Assembly (NCBI GenBank): GCA_017302195.1
Contig: JAFLEG010000313.1
Span: 1-5,950 of the forward strand
Source of the DNA: Verrucomicrobiota bacterium
GTDB lineage: Bacteria; Verrucomicrobiota; Verrucomicrobiia; Limisphaerales; UBA9464
Direction of reading: 5' to 3'
Length of the DNA stretch: 5,950 nt
Part shown: piece after piece, positions 1 through 5,950 of the stretch
Layout: every line of letters starts with the position of its first letter
How positions within the stretch are numbered: the first letter of the stretch is position 1
Program-made: the position numbers and the translations under genes
The notes under the pieces: generated by a model
Seen by the model: the letters and a program-made list of their open reading frames with translations, nothing else
What the model was told of the DNA's origin: nothing
The model's database searches: none

Positions 1-789
1 ATCCGAGGCCTGTGGCGATGGCGGCAGGTTCAATTCCTCCAGCTTCGCGTGGACCTGCCGGTCAATGAAGTTGCGCGCCGGAAGGCGGGCAAAGAGGTCC
101 GGGGGCACCGCGTTGGTGTACGGTGATGTCACAAAGGCCACGGCAATCTGGCTGAGATACCAGGCCGTGACACCCGCTTCGCCAAACCCGATGACCCGGA
201 CCTCGCCGCTGTCGCTGATGTTGGCCACCGACTCATTGGCACTGGTGTACTTGGCCCAGCGGGTGACGTCCTCCACCCGGCCGTCGCTGAACGTCGCCTG
301 CACCTGGAGCGCGATGCGGTCCCCGGGCAGCGACCGTGAATGCGCCGGCAACACCGCAAGGCACTTCAAGCGCGAATCGGCGTCGGCGGGCGCCGGAGCG
401 CCCGAGGCGATCCAGGCGGCCAGTGTCGCGTACTCCGGAGACTCCACCTCAAAGCGCTTGCCTCCCTTGTGCGGAACGGTCCCGGTGGCCTTGAGCAGCA
501 GCAGGCTGCGTCCCGGATCCGCCGGGTTGATGCGGCGACCGCCGGCGGCCCGGGTGATCGCCGCCCAGTCGGCTTCGTCGTTGTAGCCCCGCAGACTGAG
601 GTAGAATCCATTCTTCCCCGCCGCCGCTCCATGACAGGCGCCCATGTTGCATCCGGTCTTGGTCAGGACCGATTGGACGTGGTTGCGGAACGAAACCAAT
701 CCGTCGGCCTGCGTCGAAACCGCGCAGGGACCCAAACAGGCAAGACCCAAAGCCGCCAATTGCCTCGTCAATCTGATCCGAGGAAACAA
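1..789 (-). CDS. Exported cytochrome-like / BIG2 / DUF1549 protein, 5' part only
   Basis: This is the first 263 residues of a large exported protein; the rest lies beyond the left edge. Residues 1-28 look like a Sec signal peptide: basic start (RIRLTR), hydrophobic core (LAALGLACLG), likely cleavage near STQA. Residues 47-53 read CNMGACH, a CX4CH heme-type motif, followed by a region resembling the family's cytochrome-like domain, with VPHKGGKRF at 105-113 and LAAWIASGAP at 123-132. Residues about 141-223 resemble a bacterial Ig-like BIG2 domain (FSDGRVEDVTRWAKY, then ANISDSGEVRVIGFGEAGVTA). From about 240, NFIDRQVHAKLEELNLPPSP is the typical opening of DUF1549; family members usually continue into DUF1553. 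The TTG start is chosen because the signal peptide begins there and AAGGG lies 10 bases upstream (800-804). An in-frame ATG at 847-849 would add 20 poorly fitting residues and has no visible ribosome site. The function is unknown; periplasmic redox or polysaccharide-related roles are only speculation. Confidence 0.85.
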   Translation of the reverse strand, partial: MFPRIRLTRQLAALGLACLGPCAVSTQADGLVSFRNHVQSVLTKTGCNMGACHGAAAGKNGFYLSLRGYNDEADWAAITRAAGGRRINPADPGRSLLLLKATGTVPHKGGKRFEVESPEYATLAAWIASGAPAPADADSRLKCLAVLPAHSRSLPGDRIALQVQATFSDGRVEDVTRWAKYTSANESVANISDSGEVRVIGFGEAGVTAWYLSQIAVAFVTSPYTNAVPPDLFARLPARNFIDRQVHAKLEELNLPPSPQASD

Positions 790-851
790 TAGGCGGACAC
801 CCTTGGAAGCTAGATGGTCTTGATGCTCATGGCCCGAGAAATATGGCATGA

Positions 852-1514
852 CTATGCGGATTGGGAAGGGGAATCCTCGACCGGAAAGCGCCGATGAAAT
901 CGCGACTGAATGTGGCCAATAAACTCCGCCAAATTTGGAAATGCGATGCGCCCCCCGAATCCGTCGAACAATTCCTGGAATCGGAGGGCGCCATTTTCAT
1001 CACAGATGTCGCCAATCTGCTCCTCAAGCAGAGGGCGATCGAGAATTCGCTTGTTCCTGGCCAATGCAGCCTGCTCCAAAGTATTCAAGTAGCTTCGGAA
1101 TTCCTTTCGGGCTCCCACGACGACTTCCCGCCGAACCATGTCGGGATCGTTAAGCCGGAACGATGCCTCCCCAAGCAAATCAGCAATCAGCGATCGTTGC
1201 TCCTGGGAGTTTGCGGCGAACGGAAGCCCTTGGCACAAGAGCTCAAGTTGCCGTGGATCCAGGATCTTGTTTCTACCGCCGTTGAAACCGATTGCGAGCA
1301 TGAACTGCTGGGGATTGACGGCATCAAGCTGGTCGCAGATCAGCCGGATGAAATCGAGAGTTTGTTGCTGCCGATGCTTCCAGAAATCCCAGACCAACCC
1401 GGCCGCAGCCACGGCAACCGCTGGAGCCGTCACCAACGCGCAGATCGCCGTAATCCAGTCGGTGATCTTCGGGGAATCGGAGGGCATGGGATTGGGGAAC
1501 CGTGCCACAACCAC
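852..1514 (-). CDS. Hypothetical membrane-anchored protein, possibly DUF4760-like
   Basis: A 220-residue protein that I do not firmly recognise. Residues about 19-42 form one hydrophobic segment (ITAICALVTAPAVAVAAAGL) followed by WDFWKHRQQQTLDFIRLICDQL. This is an N-terminal membrane anchor leading into a helical, soluble and mostly charged domain. The anchor, the RQQQTLDF stretch and the later SYLNTLEQAALARNKRILD segment recall the DUF4760 type of small membrane proteins, but that match is from memory and weak. The GTG start shares one base with the DUF1501 TAG stop (TAGTG), with GGGAG about 11 bases upstream, so translational coupling is likely. An in-frame ATG at 1485-1487 (residue 10) is the alternative and lacks a clear ribosome site. 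Base composition is lower than around it: two 60-base blocks counted by hand (901-960, 1021-1080) are 53% and 55% GC, against 68% in a block of the kinase gene. A long plus-strand frame overlaps it in codon register and is judged to be its shadow. Confidence 0.68.
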   Translation of the reverse strand: MVVARFPNPMPSDSPKITDWITAICALVTAPAVAVAAAGLVWDFWKHRQQQTLDFIRLICDQLDAVNPQQFMLAIGFNGGRNKILDPRQLELLCQGLPFAANSQEQRSLIADLLGEASFRLNDPDMVRREVVVGARKEFRSYLNTLEQAALARNKRILDRPLLEEQIGDICDENGALRFQELFDGFGGRIAFPNLAEFIGHIQSRFHRRFPVEDSPSQSA

Positions 1515-2899
1515 TACGAGAACAGCTCCCGGATGGGCTGTGTGCCGAAGTCCACCAACGGGAATGGACGCCCCTGCGGTCCCGGCAGGTGGGTCTCCAA
1601 ATCAAGGCCCAGGCTGTGATAAATGGTGGCCACGATCTCCGACGGCGTGACCGGACGCTCGGCGGGATACGCGGCGATCTCATCAGACTTCCCGACCACA
1701 CGGCCTCCGCGGATCCCGCCGCCGGCGAAGTAGCAGGTCCAGCAGGCCGGCCAGTGATCGCGTCCGCCGGTGGGATTGATTTTCGGCGTCCGGCCGAACT
1801 CCGCCAGGTTGGCCACCAGCGTCGCGTCCAGCATCCCGCGCTGCTTCAGGTCCTCGAGGAGCGCGCTGTAGCCCCGGTCGTACATCGGGCAGACGATGTC
1901 CTTCATGCCGGCGATGCTGGTGAAGGGCTTCGATCCGTGGATGTCCCAGGTGATCTCGTCGAAGACGGTGATGAAGGTGTTGATGGTGACGAAGCGCACG
2001 CCGCGCTCGACCAGACGACGCGCGAGCAGGCAGCTCTGTCCGAAGCGCGTCATGCCGTACCGTTCCCGGACCGCCGCAGGCTCCTTGGACAGGTCAAAGG
2101 CCTCCCGGGCCTTCTCGCTGGTCATCATCCGGTAGGCGGCGGCGAAGTTGGCGTCCATGAGCTGGGCGCTGCCGCTGGCCTCGAACTGGCGGACGGTGCC
2201 CTCGACGATCTCCCGCAGTTCCTGACGCCGCCGCAGGCGCGCCTCGCCGATCTCCTGCGGCGGGAGCAAATCGGGCACCTTGAAATCCGGGCGGGCCGGA
2301 TCGGCGTGGATGGAGAACGGGTCGTAGGCCTTGCCGAGAAATCCGGCATCCTGGCCGTGCGGCAGCCCGCCGCCGGTATTGCCCATGGGCTCCGGCAGGA
2401 TAACGTGCGCCGGCAGATCGCTCCGGCGTCCCCGGAGGAACTCCAGGGCGCATCCGGCATGCGGCGTGTTGATCCCGCCGCTGAACAGGCGTCCGGTCTG
2501 AAGCAGTTGGTGGCCGGTGTCGTGAACCGCCGCCGCGGTGTGGTACACGGTGCGCACCAGGCTGAACTGGTCCCCCAGGCGGGCATGACCCGGCAGCAGT
2601 TCGGAGATCTGATAATCGCCCCGCGTGGCAATCGGACGGAACGGACCGCGCACCTCGCGCGGGGCCTCCGGCTTCATGTCGAACAGGTCGAGCTGGGAGG
2701 GAGCGCCCAGATTGAAGATCAGGATGGCGGAGCGCCCGTTGTCGGGAACCGACGCTCCGGCCTCCGCGGCCTGCGCACGCAGGGCATTGAAACGGGACCA
2801 CGAGAGTCCCAGCGCACCCAGCGTGCCCACCTGGAGAAAGTCGCGCCGCGTGACCCCATCGCAGGTGGTCGTGGAGCCGCGTCCGGTCAGCGTCATCAT
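1514..2899 (-). CDS. DUF1501 family protein, Tat-exported
   Basis: A complete 461-residue member of the DUF1501 family, which is related to the alkaline phosphatase/sulfatase fold and abundant in Planctomycetota and Verrucomicrobiota. Residues 17-34 carry a twin-arginine signal (TRRDFLQVG, then a hydrophobic stretch GTLGALGLSW), so the folded protein should be exported through Tat. Family landmarks in order: LIFNLGAPSQLDLFDMKPEAP near 60-80, the SELLPGHARLGDQFSLVRTVYH block, HDTGHQLLQTGR, then EFGRTPKINPTG at 367-378 and GRDHWPACWTCYFAGGG from 379, ending with a VTPSEIVATIYHSLGLD block. The length is normal for the family. Two ATG codons lie in tandem at the start (2899-2894); no strong Shine-Dalgarno precedes them, so either may be used. 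It is the first gene of the apparent minus-strand operon, and its stop overlaps the next start. DUF1501 genes commonly sit beside cytochrome-like DUF1549/DUF1553 genes, as here. The substrate is unknown. Confidence 0.95.
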   Translation of the reverse strand: MMTLTGRGSTTTCDGVTRRDFLQVGTLGALGLSWSRFNALRAQAAEAGASVPDNGRSAILIFNLGAPSQLDLFDMKPEAPREVRGPFRPIATRGDYQISELLPGHARLGDQFSLVRTVYHTAAAVHDTGHQLLQTGRLFSGGINTPHAGCALEFLRGRRSDLPAHVILPEPMGNTGGGLPHGQDAGFLGKAYDPFSIHADPARPDFKVPDLLPPQEIGEARLRRRQELREIVEGTVRQFEASGSAQLMDANFAAAYRMMTSEKAREAFDLSKEPAAVRERYGMTRFGQSCLLARRLVERGVRFVTINTFITVFDEITWDIHGSKPFTSIAGMKDIVCPMYDRGYSALLEDLKQRGMLDATLVANLAEFGRTPKINPTGGRDHWPACWTCYFAGGGIRGGRVVGKSDEIAAYPAERPVTPSEIVATIYHSLGLDLETHLPGPQGRPFPLVDFGTQPIRELFS

Positions 2900-3090
2900 G
2901 GGAATTTCCGGGGTGTCAGTGTGCCCAAGCAGACCGAAGTCACACCCATCCGTCCATTCCGAATCCGGTCAGGATCCGGGAAGCCTCGAGGTGGTGCCGG
3001 CGCGGGGCGTGGGTGAGCTTGTCCTGCCGGAATGAACCTCCTAGGTTCGCCCCGGGTCCCACAAATGCCCCGCCCCTGGATCTCGATGCA
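2900..3090. promoter_or_regulatory. Divergent intergenic region between DUF1501 and kinase genes
   Basis: About 190 bases between two divergently oriented starts, so it should hold promoters for both. On the plus strand, TTGTCC (3019-3024) and TAGGTT (3042-3047) are separated by 17 bases. This is a weak sigma70-like pair that would place transcription start about 35-40 bases before the kinase ATG at 3091. The same stretch holds a short inverted repeat, AACCT/AGGTT (3035-3039 and 3043-3047), overlapping the putative -10. No convincing -35/-10 pair was found on the minus strand for the DUF1501 gene. In such GC-rich DNA, chance matches are common, and the element calls are tentative. Confidence 0.3.
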
Positions 3091-4704
3091 ATGACCGGAC
3101 CTGTCATGGACCCCGCCCTGGAAACCCCGCCGTGCGAGCCGCCGGGAGACGACCGGTCGCCGGTGCACACCGGAGCCGCCGCAGGGGATGTCTCCCTGGA
3201 GGGCACCGAGCGGCATTTCCTGGGACGCTTCGAACACGCACGGGAGCTGATTCTGATCGTGGAGCCCGGGGGAACCCTGGTCTTTGCCAATGCGGCCTGG
3301 CGCGCCGCCCTGGGATACGAGCTCCACGAGATCGCCGACCTCTCCCTGTTCGATGTGACCCATCGTGCCGATCACGCCGTCTGTCAGGCCTGGCTGACGC
3401 GCCCTGAATCCGATCTGTTCCCCAGCGAGACCCGCATCATCTTTCGCTCCCGCGCCGGCGACCACGTCCCCCTGGAGGGACTCACCAACACCCGGATGGG
3501 GGATCCTCAGCGGGTGTTCCTGAAGGTCGAGTTCCGCGATGTGTCGCGGGAATGGCGCACCGAGACGGCCCTCCATGAGAGTGCGGAGCTTTTCCACCTG
3601 CTCACCAGCCACACCCCGCTGGGGGTCTTCCGCACCGATCCTGACGGACGGCTGACCTACACCAGCATCCGGTGGCGCCAGATTGCCGGCCTGACCCATG
3701 TGGAGCAGCCCCGGGGGGTGTGGTGGCAGATTGTTCATCCCGGAGACCGTGAGCCCGTGCTGGCGCAGTGGCGCAATGCACTCCGGCAAAGCCATGAGTT
3801 CAGTGCCGAGTTCCGGATCCACGCCGGAAGCGCGGTCGAGCGATGGTGCCGCCTGCGGATGTCCCTCAGCACCGGACCCGACGGGGTGGCGCGCGGCGGC
3901 ATCGGAACGACCGAAGACATCACGGAATCCCGGGAGGCGGCGCTCGCACTGCGTCGCGCCCACGACGATCTGGAGGAGCGCGTCCGCGCACGGACCTCCG
4001 AACTGGAGTCGGCCAACCACGAGCTCGCCGAATTTGCCTACGTGGTCTCCCACGACCTGAAGGCGCCGCTGCGCGGGGTGAGCCTGCTTTCGGAATGGCT
4101 GGCCCAGGACTATGCAGACCGGCTGGGACCGGAGGGGGTCGCCCTGTTCCACAAGCTCAGGCACCGGGTCCAGGAGATGCATTCCTTGGTGGACGGCGTG
4201 CTTTCCTACATGCGCATCGGCCGGGCCGTGGCCGAGCCCGAAACCGGGGTGCCCATCGGCCCGCTCGTGGAGGGCATCCTCCAGTCCCTGGCCTGCCCGG
4301 ATGGCATCCGGTTCGAGGTGCCGCCTTCCCTTCCGGTCGTGCGGGGGCTGCCGACCCAGCTTCGGCAGGTGTTTCAGAACCTGCTCGACAATGCGGTCAA
4401 GTTCCTCGGACAGCCCAGCGGCACCGTGACCATCGGCGCGCGGCGGCTGGAGGAGGAGTGGGAATTCAGCGTGCGCGACAGCGGACGCGGGATTGATCCC
4501 CGGCACCACGCCCGCATCTTTCAGATCTTCCAGCGGCTTCACCCGAATCCGGACGTGCCGGGAACCGGCATCGGCCTGGCCCTGGTCAAGCGCATCATCG
4601 AACTCCGCGGCGGCCGCATCACCGTGGACTCGCAGGAGGGCTCCGGGGCCACCTTCCGATTCGTCTGGCCGGATGAACCTCGGGGACCGTCCCCGGCCGC
4701 CTGA
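3091..4704 (+). CDS. Soluble two-PAS sensor histidine kinase (HisKA type)
   Basis: A 537-residue histidine kinase with no membrane segment or signal peptide, so it is expected to sense in the cytoplasm. The N-terminal 40 or so residues are Pro-rich and probably disordered. PAS 1 spans about 44-154 (ILIVEPGGTLVFANAAWRAALGYE). PAS 2 spans about 164-279 (GVFRTDPDGRLTYTSIRWRQIAGL, ending GIGTTEDITE). A coiled-coil linker at about 279-317 (LRRAHDDLEERVRARTSELE) leads to the H-box FAYVVSHDLKAPLRGV, with phospho-acceptor His321 (codon 4051-4053). The ATPase domain has an intact N-box (NLLDNAVKF), G1 (DSGRGID), F-box (IFQIFQRLH) and G2 (GTGIGLALVKRI). The H-box style resembles phytochrome-type kinases, but there is no GAF or PHY domain. 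The ATG at 3091 is preferred over an in-frame GTG at 3013, which adds 26 low-complexity residues; ATG 3106 is also possible. No receiver domain and no response regulator gene is adjacent. The ligand is unknown. Confidence 0.93.
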   Translation: MTGPVMDPALETPPCEPPGDDRSPVHTGAAAGDVSLEGTERHFLGRFEHARELILIVEPGGTLVFANAAWRAALGYELHEIADLSLFDVTHRADHAVCQAWLTRPESDLFPSETRIIFRSRAGDHVPLEGLTNTRMGDPQRVFLKVEFRDVSREWRTETALHESAELFHLLTSHTPLGVFRTDPDGRLTYTSIRWRQIAGLTHVEQPRGVWWQIVHPGDREPVLAQWRNALRQSHEFSAEFRIHAGSAVERWCRLRMSLSTGPDGVARGGIGTTEDITESREAALALRRAHDDLEERVRARTSELESANHELAEFAYVVSHDLKAPLRGVSLLSEWLAQDYADRLGPEGVALFHKLRHRVQEMHSLVDGVLSYMRIGRAVAEPETGVPIGPLVEGILQSLACPDGIRFEVPPSLPVVRGLPTQLRQVFQNLLDNAVKFLGQPSGTVTIGARRLEEEWEFSVRDSGRGIDPRHHARIFQIFQRLHPNPDVPGTGIGLALVKRIIELRGGRITVDSQEGSGATFRFVWPDEPRGPSPAA

Positions 4705-4788
4705 CCGCCTCGGGAGCGCGCTGGCCGAGGGTTCCCCGCCGGTGCCCCGGGCGCCCCATGGGTGTCGCCGTGCGAGTGTCCGGGCGGG
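4705..4788. other. Convergent intergenic gap with a GC-rich hairpin
   Basis: The kinase and the repeat-protein gene end tail to tail with 84 bases between their stops. CCTCGG at 4708-4713 pairs with CCGAGG at 4725-4730 around an 11-base loop and could serve either strand. No T-run follows on either side, so it is not a standard intrinsic terminator. A terminator role is inferred from position only. Confidence 0.3.
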
Positions 4789-5950
4789 TTACCGCCGGAA
4801 GCCGCCCCGGCCGAATCCGCCGCCCCCCCAACTGCGGCCGCCTCCTGAAAAGCCGCCGCGGTTCTCGCCGAACTGCGACTGCCGCTGCCAGCCACCCGTG
4901 CGGGCGGCATGATCCTGCTGCAACTGGTTCCAGCCCTGAAACCCGCCCCCACCGAAGCGATCGGCAAAACCCGACGCCCCGCCCGACGCCGCAGTTCCGG
5001 CAAACGAACGACCGTCGCCGGAGAATCCATCCCGGGCTCCGGTGTTGCCGCCGTCCCCGGAACGGGGGGGCTGGGTGGCGCCCGGAGTCTGCGACGTCCG
5101 GGCCGAATCGGTCGGCGGTTTCACCGAGTTCCAGGAGCCATCGTCGTACTTTTCCCAGCCGTCGGACGTCTTCTTGTACACGTTCCCATCCTCGCCGGCA
5201 TACACGTTGCCGCCGGAGCCCTGCACCACCCCGGCCCGGTTGCCGTTCGCCCCGGAGACCCCGGCGCCCTTGGCCCCCGTGCTCGACGAGAACGACCCCG
5301 CGGAACCGCGGGAGTCACTCTGGCTTTGCGTGTGCACCGTCTGGTTCGGACCCGAGAGGGTGCTGGAGCCCCAGCGTCCGTAGGCGTTGCTGTTCTGCTG
5401 GGTGGTGCCCGACCGGCCGGTGTTGGCGTTGTACCAACTGGCATTGCCTGCCGCGCCGTCGGGACCCCACACCGCACTGCCATGGGCGTAGCTGCCGGTG
5501 GTCGGATTGTACGCCGAGAACGCCCCTGCCCCGCCATACGGACCATAGATCGCACCGCCCTGGGCCCAGGCGCCCGTGCTGGGATTGTAGGCGGTCCCGC
5601 CCTTGGCAACGCCGCCGTAGGGGCCGTAGATGGCGCCACCCTGCGCCCAGGCGCCGGTGGCGGGATTGTAGTAGGTCGCGCCGTGATAGGTGTACGGATA
5701 GGGATAGTAGATGGGCATCGGCGCCGGGAAGTAATACGGGGGATAGTAGTATCCGGTGCCGTACATGATCACGCCGGCGCTGACGAATCCCATGGTGTAC
5801 CCCGCGGTGAACCCGTAGGTGACGCTGCTGGGCGTCGAGGCATAGACCTGCACGTAGGTGCACGGATACACCGGACTCGTGGGCGGGATGGTGTAGATCA
5901 CCGCCGGCACCTCGGCCGTGAGGGTCCAGGGCCCGTTGGGCGACGGCGCG
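4789..5950 (-). CDS. Tyr/Gly-rich repeat protein ('carbohydrate-binding family V/XII'-like), 3' part
   Basis: The reading frame is open to the right edge, so the true start lies outside; about 386 C-terminal residues are present. It begins mid-domain (SPNGPWTLTAEVPAVIYTIPP), matching the join seen in long proteins often auto-annotated as carbohydrate-binding family V/XII. A Tyr-rich segment follows (about 5850-5670: YYYPPYYF, IYYPYPYTY). Three repeats of 26-27 residues come next, each beginning YNPxTGxxAxGxAxxGPxG, with a fourth degenerate copy. A Ser/Gly/Thr-rich linker leads to the motif NVYAGEDGNVYKK...WEKYDDGSWNSV (about 5210-5124), which also recurs in this family. The C-terminus is Gly-rich with RGG/GGF elements, ending GRGGFRR. 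The annotation name does not demonstrate sugar binding. Surface, envelope or matrix localisation is inferred from composition, and any signal peptide would lie outside the window. The GTG at 5908-5910 is internal, not a start. Confidence 0.85.
   Translation of the reverse strand, partial: APSPNGPWTLTAEVPAVIYTIPPTSPVYPCTYVQVYASTPSSVTYGFTAGYTMGFVSAGVIMYGTGYYYPPYYFPAPMPIYYPYPYTYHGATYYNPATGAWAQGGAIYGPYGGVAKGGTAYNPSTGAWAQGGAIYGPYGGAGAFSAYNPTTGSYAHGSAVWGPDGAAGNASWYNANTGRSGTTQQNSNAYGRWGSSTLSGPNQTVHTQSQSDSRGSAGSFSSSTGAKGAGVSGANGNRAGVVQGSGGNVYAGEDGNVYKKTSDGWEKYDDGSWNSVKPPTDSARTSQTPGATQPPRSGDGGNTGARDGFSGDGRSFAGTAASGGASGFADRFGGGGFQGWNQLQQDHAARTGGWQRQSQFGENRGGFSGGGRSWGGGGFGRGGFRR
5434..5670 (-). repeat. 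Three tandem in-frame coding repeats (81, 78 and 78 bases)
   Basis: Units lie at 5590-5670, 5512-5589 and 5434-5511, read right to left. The first two share YNPxTGAWAQGGAIYGPYGG with only A/S at the variable position and diverge in their last few residues. The third keeps the frame as YNPTTGSYAHGSAVWGPDG. A fourth, decayed unit begins YNANTGRSG at about 5433. Unit length stays a multiple of three, as expected for repeats kept by selection on the protein. Such DNA is prone to copy-number change. Confidence 0.85.

Noticed and set aside
65..792. Overlapping plus-strand open frames of 173 and 150 codons
   Set aside because: They are shadows of the cytochrome-like/DUF1549 gene on the minus strand, which carries recognisable domains throughout.
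861..1619. A 252-codon plus-strand open frame
   Set aside because: It lies in codon register opposite the 852-1514 minus-strand gene and runs into the DUF1501 gene. It lacks a recognisable domain or ribosome site, while the minus-strand protein has a clean membrane anchor and operon fit.
1502..3016. A 504-codon plus-strand open frame
   Set aside because: It is antisense to the unmistakable DUF1501 gene. Its Arg/Gly/Ala-rich translation is typical of a shadow frame in GC-rich DNA.
2896..4542. A 548-codon minus-strand open frame
   Set aside because: It is antisense to the histidine kinase, whose catalytic boxes are all intact. Its translation has no domain pattern.
4681..4695. A perfect 7-base inverted repeat, CGGGGAC-C-GTCCCCG, considered as a terminator
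   Set aside because: It lies inside the kinase coding sequence and has no following T-run. It is probably chance in GC-rich codons.
4758..5768. A 336-codon plus-strand open frame
   Set aside because: It is antisense to the repeat protein and translates to an Arg/Pro/Ser-rich chain caused by the Gly- and Tyr-rich coding strand.
1..5950. tRNA, rRNA, CRISPR array, insertion sequence or attachment site
   Set aside because: No cloverleaf, regularly spaced direct repeats, transposase-like frame or terminal inverted repeats were seen by eye. The only tandem repeats are the coding ones in the repeat protein.

Overview
This GC-rich window looks like chromosomal DNA from the Planctomycetota-Verrucomicrobiota-Chlamydiota (PVC) group, most likely a soil or freshwater Verrucomicrobiota. 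The evidence is a Tat-exported DUF1501 protein next to a cytochrome-like Ig-BIG2/DUF1549 protein, a pairing expanded in Planctomycetota and Verrucomicrobiota. The phylum is an inference from gene families, not from a marker gene.

Layout. Positions 1-2899 hold three genes on the minus strand, read right to left. First is a DUF1501 protein (2899-1514). Next is a small hypothetical membrane-anchored protein (1514-852), whose GTG start overlaps the DUF1501 stop by one base. Last is the first 263 residues of a large exported protein (789 to the left edge), with an atypical CX4CH heme-type motif, a BIG2-like domain and the beginning of a DUF1549 domain. The tight spacing suggests one transcript. 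A divergent intergenic region of about 190 bases (2900-3090) separates this set from a plus-strand gene for a soluble two-PAS histidine kinase (3091-4704). After an 84-base convergent gap comes the 3' part of a minus-strand gene (right edge to 4789). It encodes a Tyr- and Gly-rich repeat protein of the kind often auto-annotated as 'carbohydrate-binding family V/XII'.

How the genes fit together. The DUF1501 and cytochrome/DUF1549 proteins are both predicted to leave the cytoplasm (Tat and Sec-type signals) and probably act together in the periplasm, but the biochemical role of this pair is not established. The middle gene is lower in GC than its neighbours and looks like an accessory insertion that kept translational coupling. 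The kinase has no receiver domain, no membrane segment and no adjacent response regulator, so its partner must lie elsewhere. Nothing links the kinase or the repeat protein to the left-hand operon.

I found no RNA genes, CRISPR arrays, transposases or attachment sites. I see no convincing new multi-gene system. The items most worth a second look are the inserted gene, the CX4CH motif and the repeat protein.
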